Of a stretch of 64,000 bases of DNA, positions 1 to 8,220 are shown in pieces. This stretch comes from JANYHF01 sp963732765 (lineage in GTDB: Bacteria; Pseudomonadota; Alphaproteobacteria; Rhizobiales; Hyphomicrobiaceae), in contig CAVTAS010000001.1 in the NCBI GenBank assembly GCA_963732765.1, forward strand, positions 372,001 through 436,000, given 5' to 3'. A program made the position numbers and the translations under genes. Each line of letters begins with the position of its first letter. The first letter of the stretch is position 1. A model generated the notes under the pieces. The model was not told the DNA's origin. It did no database searches and saw nothing but the letters and a program-made list of their open reading frames with translations.

Positions 1-1
1 G

Positions 2-1030
2 CTCGCCCACTTCGGTCGCCCGGATGGCAAGGTGGTGCCGGAGATGAGCCTGAAGCCGGTCGCGACGCTGATGGCGCACCTCGCCGGCCACCACCCCGTC
101 GCCTTCTTCGAAGACTGCATCGGCGAGAAAGCCGTCGCCGCCTCCAAGGTTGTCCCACAAGGTGGCGTGCTGGTCCTGGAAAACACGCGCTTCCACGCTG
201 CCGAGGAAGAGAACGATCCCGTCTTCGTCGCCGAACTGGCCAAATGCGGCGACCTCTTCGTCAACGACGCCTTCAGCTGCGCCCACCGCGCCCATGCGTC
301 CACGGAGGGGCTCGCGCACGTCCTCCCCGCCTACGCGGGCCCGCAGATGATGGACGAAATCAACGCTCTGCGCGCCGCGCTGGAGGCCCCCAAGCGCCCG
401 ACTGTCGCGATCGTCGGCGGCGCCAAGATCTCGACCAAGATCCCGGTACTGACGAATCTGGCGAAGAAGGTGGACAGGCTGATCATCGGCGGCGGCATGG
501 CCAACACGTTCCTGAAGGCGCAGGGCATCGACGTCGGCAAGTCGCTGGCGGAAGCGGGCCAGGAGCAGGTGGTCGCCGAGGTGATGGCCGCAGCCAAGGC
601 GAGCGGCTGCCAGGTGGTGCTGCCGGTCGACGGCGTGGTGGCGAAGGAATTCAAAGCCGGCGCTGTTTCCGAGGCGCGCGACAACGCCGATATCCCGGCC
701 GACGGCATGATCCTGGACATCGGCCCCAAGTCCGTCATCGCCATGACCGCGCTGATCCGCAAGTGCAAGACCGTGCTGTGGAACGGCCCCGTCGGCGCCT
801 TCGAGATCGAGCCGTTCGGCACGGGGACGTTTGCGCTGGCGAAAGAGGTCGCGCGGCTGACCAGGGCGGGCGGGTTCGTGTCGGTGGCCGGCGGCGGCGA
901 TACCGTCAGCGCACTGAACATGGCCGGCGTGGCGGATGATATGAGCTACGTGTCGACCGCCGGCGGGGCGTTCCTGGAGTGGCTGGAAGGGCGCGATCTG
1001 CCGGGCGTGGCGGCATTGGCGCGGGGGTGA
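2..1030 (+). CDS. pgk: Phosphoglycerate kinase, 5'-truncated by window edge
   Basis: Glycolytic enzyme that transfers phosphate between 1,3-bisphosphoglycerate and ADP in the cytosol. The frame is open from base 2, so the true start lies outside the window; 342 residues remain of a family of about 395-400. Landmarks run in the expected order: the substrate loop HFGRPDGK at the very beginning, ENTRFHAAEEEND, FVNDAFSCAHRAHAS (substrate-binding Arg/His region), the hinge segment VAIVGGAKISTKI, the nucleotide-binding LWNGPVGAFEIEPF, and the C-terminal VAGGGDTVSALN. Nothing is missing inside the visible part. The next gene lies 23 bases downstream on the opposite strand and is unrelated. Confidence 0.97.
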   Translation, partial: LAHFGRPDGKVVPEMSLKPVATLMAHLAGHHPVAFFEDCIGEKAVAASKVVPQGGVLVLENTRFHAAEEENDPVFVAELAKCGDLFVNDAFSCAHRAHASTEGLAHVLPAYAGPQMMDEINALRAALEAPKRPTVAIVGGAKISTKIPVLTNLAKKVDRLIIGGGMANTFLKAQGIDVGKSLAEAGQEQVVAEVMAAAKASGCQVVLPVDGVVAKEFKAGAVSEARDNADIPADGMILDIGPKSVIAMTALIRKCKTVLWNGPVGAFEIEPFGTGTFALAKEVARLTRAGGFVSVAGGGDTVSALNMAGVADDMSYVSTAGGAFLEWLEGRDLPGVAALARG

Positions 1031-1053
1031 GTGCTAGATCGATTCGATCTTGG

Positions 1054-1503
1054 CTACTCTATCCTGTATTTTGCGCAGAGCATTTGGTGCATCGTTTCCA
1101 GCGGTCTCTTCCACCAGTCCGCTGTTGTAGCGGTCGCATGAACCGACTGGATACCTCGCACTGAGACCGTTCCGTCTTTCTCGAATTGAACCGGAACTTT
1201 GTCAAATTGGTACCCGACCTGCGAATTCTTCACCCAAATGTCACCGACCTCCAAATGTCCGTACGTCTGGGGCGTCGGCCTGTACTCCGCCACCCATGGC
1301 TGTTTGAGCGTGGTCGCAATGGCGGAGTTCCACTCCTTCATAGCCTGCTGCAATCGCTCTTTTGCCTTTGCAACTTGCTGCGGCGCGCCGGTTATCGCGT
1401 CAGCCTTGCGTTTGGCTTCCGCTTCAATCGCTGCATTCTTCTTGTCACGCTAAGCGCGTTCCCGGAGAACGCGCTGTACTGTTGGATCATCTTGATCGTT
1501 CAT
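1054..1503 (-). pseudogene. Small hypothetical gene broken by an in-frame amber codon
   Basis: Reading the minus strand from the ATG at 1503, which follows a good AAAAGGATGGAG ribosome site, gives 17 codons (MNDQDDPTVQRVLRERA), then TAG at 1452-1450, then an uninterrupted frame of 131 more residues to the stop at 1054. The part after the TAG begins with a charged helical segment (RDKKNAAIEAEAKRKADAI) and continues into a hydrophilic beta-rich domain ending in ALCAKYRIE-like sequence (actual end MLCAKYRIE). Codon use is coding-like on both sides of the TAG, so the intact product would be about 149 aa. A shorter product starting at the TTG at 1353 is possible but would cut into the helix. Function unknown. 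Confidence 0.6.
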
Positions 1504-1641
1504 CTCCATCCTTTTCCTCGCCGCCAGGGCGAATCAGTTTCTGGGAGTATATTATCAAGGATTCCGTCAAGCCGTGAGTCGGCAGGCTCATCGACGCATC
1601 GGAGTTTGCTGCTCGCTCGCGGCGCGAATCGCACCGGCAAT

Positions 1642-1815
1642 CCCCTCATCCGGCGCAGTGCGCCACCTTCTCCCAAAGGGAGAAGGAAGATCCGTGCGCG
1701 TCGCGGCATTGAAGCAACAATCCGCCACCGGATGAATCCTTCCAAACACCCACGGACCGCGCGGCTCCATCGCCTTCTCCCTTTGGGAGAAGGTGCCCGA
1801 AGGGCGGATGAGGGG
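1642..1815. repeat. Inverted pair of CCCCTCATCC/GGGAGAAGG palindromic repeats
   Basis: The left arm (1642-1686) begins CCCCTCATCCGGCGCAG and ends with a CCTTCTCCC-AAA-GGGAGAAGG palindrome. The right arm (1773-1815) is the same unit inverted and ends CGGATGAGGGG. About 85 bases separate the arms. A third copy lies at 2241-2311, so these are members of a dispersed intergenic repeat family. No gene is credible between 1504 and 1834. Confidence 0.85.
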
Positions 1816-1834
1816 ATTGCTGCCGGAGGTTGGC

Positions 1835-2197
1835 TCAACCCATGCCGCGCCGCGTCGCCGCCACCACGCTGTCGAGGATGGCGTCCAGCACGGCCGTGGT
1901 TCGCGCCATGACGTCGTAGTTCCAGAAGCGGATGACCAGGAAGCCAGCGGCTTCGAGCGTTTTCGTGCGCTCGGCATCGCGGACAACTTGCTCGGGCTCG
2001 GCGTGCTGGCCGCCGTCGAGTTCAACGATCAGGCAGGCGTCCATGCAGACGAAATCGGCGACGTAGCCAGCGATGGGTGTTTGACGGCGAAATTTCAGGC
2101 CATCGAGGCGGCGGTCGCGCAGGTGCTCCCAGAGCTTGTGTTCAGCTGGGGTGAGGGGGCGGCGAAGTTTGCGGGCGACGGGGGTGTGGCGGGACAT
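1835..2197 (-). CDS. DUF559 (VSR-like) endonuclease-domain protein
   Basis: A 120-aa protein of the DUF559 family, which has the fold of very-short-patch-repair and restriction-like endonucleases. Signature segments are visible in order: LTPAEHKLWEHLRDRRLDGLKF (helix and Arg-rich entry), RRQTPIAGYVADFVCMDACLI (beta strand with the metal-binding Asp of ADFVC), VELDGGQHAEP (acidic catalytic segment) and FLVIRFWNYDVM. The family is known; the substrate is not. The start chosen is the ATG at 2197 because conserved sequence begins just after it; an upstream in-frame ATG at 2248 would add residues encoded by the flanking repeat. The gene lies between inverted copies of the CCCCTCATCC repeat. Confidence 0.85.
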   Translation of the reverse strand: MSRHTPVARKLRRPLTPAEHKLWEHLRDRRLDGLKFRRQTPIAGYVADFVCMDACLIVELDGGQHAEPEQVVRDAERTKTLEAAGFLVIRFWNYDVMARTTAVLDAILDSVVAATRRGMG

Positions 2198-2240
2198 GAG
2201 CGGTGTTTGTGGGGAGGGCGCGGCTTCCTCGGGCAGCATA

Positions 2241-2311
2241 CCCCTCATCCGGCGCCCCGTCTGCTTTTGCGCCTCCGCGCAGGTGCGCCACCCTCTCCCA
2301 AGGGGAGAAGG
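2241..2311. repeat. Third copy of the CCCCTCATCC/GGGAGAAGG repeat
   Basis: Starts CCCCTCATCCGGCG and ends CTCTCCCAAGGGGAGAAGG, in the same orientation as the copy at 1642 but with a roughly 25-base insertion in the middle. With the copy at 1773-1815 it brackets the DUF559 gene as an inverted pair. Confidence 0.8.
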
Positions 2312-2393
2312 ACGTTCCGTAGGCGTTGTAGCAACGGGGGACAGAACTTCGGTCGGATGAAAGCGGTGGGACCACCCCCTTAACCCCGTGCGG

Positions 2394-2846
2394 TCACGCC
2401 GCCTTCAGAGACGTCGGCACGTCCAGGATCAGTTGGACGGCGCTGCGGTCGAGCGCGCTGCCTAGGAAGTAGTTCCCGTTGGCGTCGCGGGTGAAGCCGT
2501 AGGTTTGCTGCGATCCCGGTACGCGCGCCAGAATCCGACGACCGCCTGCCTGCTCGGCCACCACCTCGACGCGGCGCGAGCGGATCGCGCCGATCATCAG
2601 GGCCGGCCGGCCAGCAGTCGGGGTGGGATCGACCGCCGCCGCAAGCGGGATCGGGGCCGCGATGACGGGAGCAGCCGCCAAGACGGGGATCGGAGCTGGC
2701 GGCACCGGCAGAGGCGCAACCGGCAAAGTTGCCAGCGGAGGCGCCGCCTCAACCGCCACTGCCACGTTGGGCGCGGGGCTCGGAGCCGGCGTTGCGGGTG
2801 GCAGGACGACGGCAACAGGCTGCTTTTTCTTGAACCATCCGAACAT
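2394..2846 (-). CDS. Hypothetical protein with Pro/Ala-rich linker
   Basis: A 150-aa protein of unknown function. It opens with MFGWFKKKQP, a start often seen in small membrane-peripheral proteins. About 75 residues of Pro/Ala/Val-rich low-complexity linker follow, then a C-terminal globular part of about 60 residues (RPALMIGAIRSRRVEVVAEQ, then ILARVPGSQQTYGFTRDANG and FLGSALDRSAVQLILDVP). No signal peptide or clear transmembrane segment. The ATG at 2846 is preferred over the longer in-frame start at 2960 because a GGGAGCG ribosome site sits upstream of it and the extra N-terminus has no coding character. Confidence 0.65.
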   Translation of the reverse strand: MFGWFKKKQPVAVVLPPATPAPSPAPNVAVAVEAAPPLATLPVAPLPVPPAPIPVLAAAPVIAAPIPLAAAVDPTPTAGRPALMIGAIRSRRVEVVAEQAGGRRILARVPGSQQTYGFTRDANGNYFLGSALDRSAVQLILDVPTSLKAA

Positions 2847-3032
2847 GCTTGAATGCGCTCCCACGCTGGTTGTGCTGGGAGGTGTCAAGCAATTCTTGTG
2901 CCAAGTGTTAATATTTTGATATCGCGCGGCTTTTTTTCGGGGGCTGCGCGCTTTGCTCAAGCATTGGGCGGGAATTGCTTATTACTTGAGCAGAACGCGT
3001 GATCGCACAGAAAGCGTGCAGTGCTCCGTCGG

Positions 3033-4061
3033 TCACCTGAAATGCTTGCCCAACTTTAAGCCCTGCCCCTGGTAGTTCGACTTCAAGTCCGTTCCATACA
3101 ACACATCCGGACGCTCGGTCATCGGCTCATAGACCAGCCGGCCGATGGTCTGGCCGTGCTCGAGAATGAACGGCACAGTGTGCGAGCGCACCTCCAGCAC
3201 GGCCCGCGCGCCGCCGCCGGTAGTGCCGAAGCCGGGATCGAAGAAGCCGGCGTAATGCACGCGGAATTCGCCCACCAGCGGGTTGAACGGCACCATCTCG
3301 GCGGCCTCGTCGGGCGGCACGGTGACGGCCTCCTTGGAGGCCAGGATGTAGAACTGGTTCGGGTCGAGGATCAGCCGGCCGCGGCCCTTGCCCTGGGTGA
3401 TCGGCTCCCAGAAGTCGGCGGTATCGTAGGCGCCGGGCCTCTCGAGGTCGATCACGGCGGTGTGGCGCTTGGCGCGGTAGCCGATCAGGCCTTGGGTCGC
3501 CGACGCTAGGTCCACGGACAGATCCACGATGCGGGCGCGGGCGTCGGGCTGGGGGCCGCGCCGGAAGCGCACCTGGGTCAGGCGCGAGCCGGTGCGGACC
3601 AGGATCGGGAAGGTCTGCGGGCAGATCTCGGCGTAGAGTTTGCCCCGGTAGCCGGCCGGCATCTGGTCGAAGGCGGGTACGCCATCGGCGATCACGCGGG
3701 TGAACACGTCGAGGCGGCCCGTGGAGCTCTTCGGGCTGGCGCTGGCGGCGAGATCGGGCGGAAGGGCAAAGCTTTCCAGCAGCGGCACCAGGTAGACGCA
3801 GCCGGTTTCCAGAACCGCGCCACTTGTCAGGTCGAACTTGTGCAGGACCAGATCGTCCAGCTTGCTGGCCACCGTCTCGCCTGGCTGCGGCAGGAAACTT
3901 GCCCGGATGCGGAAAGCCTCGGTGCCCAAGCGCAGGTCGATGCTGGAGGGCTGCAGCTGGCCCGTGGCGGCCGGGACCGCAAGCGTCACGGCCCCGCTCT
4001 CGATCAGCCGCGCGATGGCTTGGCGTGGGAGCGTGCCGTGGGGCAAGGCAGTGGCGGTCAT
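3033..4061 (-). CDS. dcd: 2'-deoxycytidine 5'-triphosphate deaminase (long alphaproteobacterial form)
   Basis: Predicted to deaminate dCTP to dUTP, feeding thymidylate synthesis in the cytosol. The 342-aa length matches the long DCD family of Alphaproteobacteria rather than the ~190-aa enterobacterial enzyme, and the protein looks like two dUTPase/dCTP-deaminase-like halves. Visible: SSIDLRLGTEAFRIRASFLP near residue 45, KSSTGRLDVFTRVIADGVPA near 115 (the SSxGR nucleotide-binding segment), YAEICPQTFPILVRTG, and a second half with FNPLVGEFRVHYAGFFDPGF and RAVLEVRSHTVPF. The start is ATG 4061, where family similarity begins; the frame stays open upstream to 4448 but that part is shadow sequence. 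Confidence 0.92.
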   Translation of the reverse strand: MTATALPHGTLPRQAIARLIESGAVTLAVPAATGQLQPSSIDLRLGTEAFRIRASFLPQPGETVASKLDDLVLHKFDLTSGAVLETGCVYLVPLLESFALPPDLAASASPKSSTGRLDVFTRVIADGVPAFDQMPAGYRGKLYAEICPQTFPILVRTGSRLTQVRFRRGPQPDARARIVDLSVDLASATQGLIGYRAKRHTAVIDLERPGAYDTADFWEPITQGKGRGRLILDPNQFYILASKEAVTVPPDEAAEMVPFNPLVGEFRVHYAGFFDPGFGTTGGGARAVLEVRSHTVPFILEHGQTIGRLVYEPMTERPDVLYGTDLKSNYQGQGLKLGKHFR

Positions 4062-4254
4062 GGCGGGCTTTCGGGATCGCAAATCTTGGCTCAAGCCGTA
4101 GACGACAACGCCGCCAACGCCAAGCGCCCTGTCCCCAGCCGGAGTTTGGCCAGTTGCAGCGGTCAAGAAGCTGTGCTGACTTCGGGGGACGCTGCTTTGG
4201 GCCCCGACGCCCAGGGGGTCCGGAGCCGGTCCGAGCCTTTCAGGGATCTCCGCC

Positions 4255-4746
4255 ATGCGTCTACGTCGTGCATTGCCATCTGACATTCCCACCCTGCAAT
4301 ACTGGGATACCAAACCGCATGTCATCGCATCGGGTGGCGTCGACGAGGACGAGCCGGCCGATTGGGCCTGGGAGATCGCGCTCGACGTGCCCTGGTGGGA
4401 GCTGCTGATCGCCGAGGATGCCGGCCGGCCGATCGGCGTACTGCGCATTGTCGACCCGGCCGAGGAGGAGACACATTACTGGGGCGATATCGAGCCGAAC
4501 CTTCGCGCCATCGATATCTGGATCGGCGAGGAGGCCGACCTCGGGCGTGGGTTTGGCACGGAGATGATGCGCCTGGTCTTGGAGCGCTGTTTCGCCAATC
4601 CCGCCGTGACGGCAGTGCTGATCGACCCGCTGGCGCGCAATGTCCGTGCCCGGAGGTTCTATGAGCGGGTAGGGTTCCGCGAGGTAGGGCCGCGGACGTT
4701 CGGCGACGACGATTGCGTGGTGTGCAGAATTGACCGGCGGGCGTAG
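4255..4746 (+). CDS. GNAT-family acetyltransferase, AAC(6')-like
   Basis: A 163-aa N-acetyltransferase of the GNAT fold that uses acetyl-CoA. It begins MRLRRALPSDIPTLQYWDTK, has the WELLIAEDAGRPIGVLRIVD strand pair, IDIWIGEEADLGRGFGTEMM carrying the acetyl-CoA pyrophosphate-binding GRGFGT loop, and NVRARRFYERVGFREVGPR at the end. This arrangement is closest to the aminoglycoside 6'-acetyltransferase/siderophore acetyltransferase subgroup. Substrate cannot be fixed from sequence. It is divergent from dcd, with 193 bases between the starts. Confidence 0.85.
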   Translation: MRLRRALPSDIPTLQYWDTKPHVIASGGVDEDEPADWAWEIALDVPWWELLIAEDAGRPIGVLRIVDPAEEETHYWGDIEPNLRAIDIWIGEEADLGRGFGTEMMRLVLERCFANPAVTAVLIDPLARNVRARRFYERVGFREVGPRTFGDDDCVVCRIDRRA

Positions 4747-4802
4747 ATTGGGTCCAGCCTTCTTGCGCGACCCAACACCTCACGGGCAGAGCAAGCGGAG
4801 TG

Positions 4803-4838
4803 AGGTTGGGTCGCGCTGAAACGCTTGACCCAACCTAC
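4803..4838. repeat. Palindromic repeat AGGTTGGGTC...GACCCAACCT (intact copy)
   Basis: A nearly perfect palindrome with arms AGGTTGGGTC and GACCCAACCT around a GCGCTGAAACGCTT core. A looser TTGGGTC/GACCCAA pair lies just upstream (4749-4777). The same unit recurs, inverted, at 17864-17895, where it is split by the IS110 element. Confidence 0.85.
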
Positions 4839-4839
4839 G

Positions 4840-5625
4840 TTACTTCCCCGTCCACACCGGCGCCCGCTTCTCGGCGAACGCGCGCGGGCCTTCCTTCTGG
4901 TCCTCGCTGGCGTAGAGCTTGTCCACGGTCCTCAACTTGCGCCGGTTGACCAGCGCCATGGCCTGCAGGAACGGCATGCCCTCGGTTTCGCGCATCACCT
5001 CCTTGATGGCGGCGAACACCAGCGGCGGGCCGTCGGCGAGCAGCTGGGCAATCTCGCGGGCGCGGGGCATCAGATTGGCGGCGGGAACGATCTCGTTCAC
5101 CAGGCCCCACTGCTTGGCCTCGGCCACGTCCATCCAGCGGCCAGTGAGCAGCAGGTCCATGGCGATGTGATAGGGGATGCGGCGGGCGAGCTTAATGGTG
5201 GCGGCATCGGCCAGCGTGCCGGCCTTGATCTCGGGCAGGGCAAAGGTGACGTGTTCGGCCGCGATGATCATATCGGCCGAGAGGGCGAGTTCGAAGCCGC
5301 CGCCCACCGCCATGCCGTTCAGGGCGGCGATCACCGGCTTGTTGAGATCAATCAGTTCCTGCAGGCCGGCAAAGCCGCCAACGCCATAATCAGCATCGGG
5401 AGTTTCGGTACCCGCCGCTGCGCCTTTCAGGTCCCAGCCGGCCGAAAAGAACTTCTCGCCGCCCCCGGTGACGATGGCGACGCGCAGGTCGGGATCGTCG
5501 CGGAAGGCGCGGAAGGTCTCGCCCATCAGGCGCGATGTCGGTGTGTCGATGGCATTGGCCTTGGGCCGGTCGAGCGTGACCTCGAGGATGCGGCCGTTGC
5601 GGTGGGTACGGATGGGGGAGGTCAT
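4840..5625 (-). CDS. caiD: Crotonase-family enoyl-CoA hydratase, CaiD-like
   Basis: A 261-aa enoyl-CoA hydratase/isomerase. The N-terminus (RNGRILEVTLDRPKANAID), GEKFFSAGWDLKGAA, the near-invariant ALNGMAVGGGFELALSAD oxyanion-hole segment and FAEKRAPVWTGK at the end closely follow CaiD, the crotonobetainyl-CoA hydratase (carnitinyl-CoA dehydratase) of carnitine metabolism. In the usual catalytic-Glu region it reads LPEIKAGTLADAATIKLARR. Family membership is certain; the carnitine substrate is inferred from overall resemblance. The ADP-forming acyl-CoA synthetase at 6172-8220 on the same strand is a plausible partner that would activate the acid, although a toxin-antitoxin pair separates them. 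Confidence 0.85.
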   Translation of the reverse strand: MTSPIRTHRNGRILEVTLDRPKANAIDTPTSRLMGETFRAFRDDPDLRVAIVTGGGEKFFSAGWDLKGAAAGTETPDADYGVGGFAGLQELIDLNKPVIAALNGMAVGGGFELALSADMIIAAEHVTFALPEIKAGTLADAATIKLARRIPYHIAMDLLLTGRWMDVAEAKQWGLVNEIVPAANLMPRAREIAQLLADGPPLVFAAIKEVMRETEGMPFLQAMALVNRRKLRTVDKLYASEDQKEGPRAFAEKRAPVWTGK

Positions 5626-5633
5626 GGGATCGG

Positions 5634-5930
5634 TTACTCGATCAGCTCGGAGCGGAGGTTTTGGCGAACGTGAAGTATCGCCCCGATGAGAACCTGACCA
5701 TCGTCGACTGGGTATAGAACGTAATGCGACTGATAGCGGAATTGCCGAAGACCCAGCCGAAGCTCGTCGGCTGCACGGCCCATCCGGGGAAACTCGGCCA
5801 GCAGCTCAAAACTCTTTTTGAAACCTACCAAATAGGCTTCCGATTGGTAGCGTCCGAACCTCTCATACGAATACGCGATGACGCCTTTCAATTGGCGGCG
5901 CGCTTGCTCGGATACTGCGTATTCAGACAT
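5634..5930 (-). CDS. RelE/ParE-family toxin
   Basis: A 98-aa type II toxin. It shows the ParE/RelE layout: SEQARRQLKGVIAYSYERFG helix, YLVGFKKSFELLAEFPRMGR helix, DELRLGLRQFRYQSHYVLYP strands and the C-terminal IGAILHVRQNL strand. ParE members poison gyrase and RelE members cut mRNA; which applies here is unknown. The start is ATG 5930, which overlaps the last 8 bases of the upstream antitoxin gene, a normal arrangement for translationally coupled pairs. The longer in-frame start at 5990 lies inside the antitoxin gene and was rejected. Confidence 0.85.
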   Translation of the reverse strand: MSEYAVSEQARRQLKGVIAYSYERFGRYQSEAYLVGFKKSFELLAEFPRMGRAADELRLGLRQFRYQSHYVLYPVDDGQVLIGAILHVRQNLRSELIE

Positions 5931-6141
5931 TCTCGCCAACGAAAACGCTCTGGCGGATCTCAGCCATGATCTCGTCCATCGTTCTTCCACAGTCCGTCGA
6001 GGCGTCAGGACTGTTGATATGCTCTCTAAGAACAGCGAGTTGCTGCTCCCGGGTCATGGCTTCCCAAGCGGCGGCCTCGGCCGGAGTCGGCTCCAAGGCC
6101 AGGTTGCCGTAGGGGGGATTGGATTTCGGCTGTTTGCTCAT
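5923..6141 (-). CDS. Antitoxin of the ParE-type pair
   Basis: A 72-aa acidic protein directly upstream of, and overlapping, the toxin gene. It ends TMDEIMAEIRQSVFVGENV, a helical C-terminus typical of the toxin-wrapping tail of small antitoxins. The N-terminal half (PTPAEAAAWEAMTREQQLAVLREH) is helical and could hold the DNA-binding or dimerisation part, but no standard ribbon-helix-helix signature is obvious. The antitoxin role is inferred from size, position and overlap. Confidence 0.75.
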   Translation of the reverse strand: MSKQPKSNPPYGNLALEPTPAEAAAWEAMTREQQLAVLREHINSPDASTDCGRTMDEIMAEIRQSVFVGENV

Positions 6142-6171
6142 AACAACCTCATATCACAATATCGGAACTCC

Positions 6172-8220
6172 TCAAACCCCCGACCTGCGAATCAAGGCAT
6201 CCACCGCCACCGTCCCCTTGCCCTCGGGCCTCACGATCAGCGGGTTGATATCGAGTTCGACCAGAACGTCCTGGTTCACCTCGGCGAAACAGGCCACAGC
6301 CAAGATCGCATCGATCGCCGCCGCGATATCGCCCTTTGGCTTGCCGCGAAATCCTTGCATCAATTTTGCTGCCTTCAGCGAGAGCACGGCTTGCTCGGCA
6401 TCGGTGCGGGTCATCGGAAACAGCAACGTGCGCGCGTCGCCGATCAGTTCGACCAGCACGCCGCCTGAACCGACCACCAGCACCAGTCCAACTTGCGGAT
6501 CGCGCTTGATGCCCACGATCAGCTCAGCGACTGTGTCTGTCACCATCTTCTCGACGATGAAGGTATCGGCGAGCTTGGCCATGGCGGTAACGGCAACGGC
6601 CGCATCATCAGCACTACGCAGATTGAGGCATACCGCCCCCGCCTCGGTCTTATGCAGCAGCGTGCGCGAGCAGGCCTTTATGACGACCGGGCCGCCGATG
6701 TCGGAAAACGCTGCGCGCGCCTCCGTCTCGGTACGCACCAGCCGCCCCTCGGGCACGGACAGACCGTACTCGCGCAAGGCCTGCTTGGCCTCCCACTCCG
6801 ACAGGGCGACGACGTCCTTTGGCTCGATCCCGGCGCCGAGCGGTGCGAACCGCCCACCAGATACGCGGCCCACGAACGCAGCCTTCTCGATGGCGTTGAG
6901 CGCTTCCGAAATGCCCATGAACGGCACGACGCCCTGCGCCATCAGCTCGAAGGCATAGCTCTCCGGCATATTCTCGGTCAGCGTCGCAAGTACGCCGACC
7001 TTGGCGCCCGCCGTCTTGCCAGCCGCGATGAAGGCCTGGTTGCCCAGCTTCCAGTCGGTGGGATCGCAACGGTCCTCGCGCGGGATGTCCATCACGATCA
7101 AGCCTAGGTCGAAGCCGCTCTTGAGGACCTCGGTGAACGTCGTCTGCATGCGCTCGAACTTACCCCAGTCGAAGGTGTGATAGTCGAACGGGTTCGAAAT
7201 GGTGACGATCGGATTGGTGGTCGGCTTGATGCGCGCGATATCAGCTGATGTGAACGGAGCAAAATCCACGTCGCGCTCGGCGGCGGTATCGGCCATCAAC
7301 AGCGCCTCGCCGCCCGAGCAACTGAGGCTGACGATGCGCTTGCCAGGCAATGGTCCGTGGACGTGCAGCAGTTTCAGTGTTTCGATGAAATCGGGCAGTG
7401 AGAACACGCGCGCAACGCCTAGCCGCGCCAGGAAGGCATCCATGACCGCATCGGAACCGGCAAGCGAGCCGGTATGGCTCATGGCCAACTCGCGTCCCTG
7501 CTCGCTGCGGCCGGCCTTCAGCGCCACGACGCCTACGCCATGCTTGCGTGCGGCCTCCACCGCAGTGGCGAAGGCCGTCACATCCGGAATGCCCTCGATC
7601 AGCAGGCCGATGGCCGACACACGCCCCGTCGCCGCCAGCGCCTCGGTCAGCCCGGCCAGATCGACCTTGGCCTGATTGCCGAGCGCGGCCAGATAGGCGA
7701 TCGGCAGCCCGCGCCGGTTCATGGTCATGTTCACGGCGATGTTGCCGGACTGCATGAGGATGGCGACGCCCCGCTCGGTACGCGCGCCGCCGTGCTGGTC
7801 GGGCCAGAGCAGGGCTCCGTCGACGTAATTGATCAGGCCGTAGCAGTTGGGGCCGAGGAATGGCATTTTGCCCGAGGCCGCAATCAGGTCGCGCTCCAAT
7901 TGCGCGCCCTCCGGCCCCGTCTCCTTGAAGCCGGCCGCGAAGCACACGGCGCCTCCCGCTCCCCGCTTAGCGAGATCGCCCATCACCGCGACCGCGAGGT
8001 TGCGATTAACGGCGACGAAACTGGCGTCAGGCGCTCCCGGAAGCTCGGCGACGCTGGCATAACAGCGCAGGCCCCGCACTTCGCGCTTGGTCGGATGCAC
8101 CGGCCAGACCTCGCCGGCAAAGCCGACCTTCTGGCACTGCTCGACGACGCGCTCGGCCCAGGCGCCGCCGAAGGCTGCGATGGAGCGGGGGGCAAGCAGG
8201 CGGGAGAGGGAAGAGGTCAT
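6172..8220 (-). CDS. ADP-forming acetate/acyl--CoA ligase family protein
   Basis: A 682-aa fused alpha/beta acyl-CoA synthetase of the ADP-forming type, which makes an acyl-CoA and ADP from acid, CoA and ATP (or the reverse). Order of domains: an N-terminal CoA-binding Rossmann domain (LLAPRSIAAFGG to about residue 130, with FLGPNCYGLINY), succinyl-CoA-ligase-like domains with the catalytic-His segment AMSHTGSLAGSD near residue 250, and a C-terminal ATP-grasp domain (from about 450, GGPVVIKACSRTLLHKTEAG, then VIVGIKRDPQVGLVLVVGSGG-like sequence). The start is ATG 8220, where the family begins; upstream open frame to 8748 overlaps pgsA and is a shadow. Substrate unknown; it may serve the nearby CaiD-like hydratase. 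Confidence 0.9.
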   Translation of the reverse strand: MTSSLSRLLAPRSIAAFGGAWAERVVEQCQKVGFAGEVWPVHPTKREVRGLRCYASVAELPGAPDASFVAVNRNLAVAVMGDLAKRGAGGAVCFAAGFKETGPEGAQLERDLIAASGKMPFLGPNCYGLINYVDGALLWPDQHGGARTERGVAILMQSGNIAVNMTMNRRGLPIAYLAALGNQAKVDLAGLTEALAATGRVSAIGLLIEGIPDVTAFATAVEAARKHGVGVVALKAGRSEQGRELAMSHTGSLAGSDAVMDAFLARLGVARVFSLPDFIETLKLLHVHGPLPGKRIVSLSCSGGEALLMADTAAERDVDFAPFTSADIARIKPTTNPIVTISNPFDYHTFDWGKFERMQTTFTEVLKSGFDLGLIVMDIPREDRCDPTDWKLGNQAFIAAGKTAGAKVGVLATLTENMPESYAFELMAQGVVPFMGISEALNAIEKAAFVGRVSGGRFAPLGAGIEPKDVVALSEWEAKQALREYGLSVPEGRLVRTETEARAAFSDIGGPVVIKACSRTLLHKTEAGAVCLNLRSADDAAVAVTAMAKLADTFIVEKMVTDTVAELIVGIKRDPQVGLVLVVGSGGVLVELIGDARTLLFPMTRTDAEQAVLSLKAAKLMQGFRGKPKGDIAAAIDAILAVACFAEVNQDVLVELDINPLIVRPEGKGTVAVDALIRRSGV

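Noticed and set aside
4062..4448. Upstream extension of the dCTP deaminase frame
   Set aside because: Overlaps the acetyltransferase gene and lacks similarity; the family starts at 4061.
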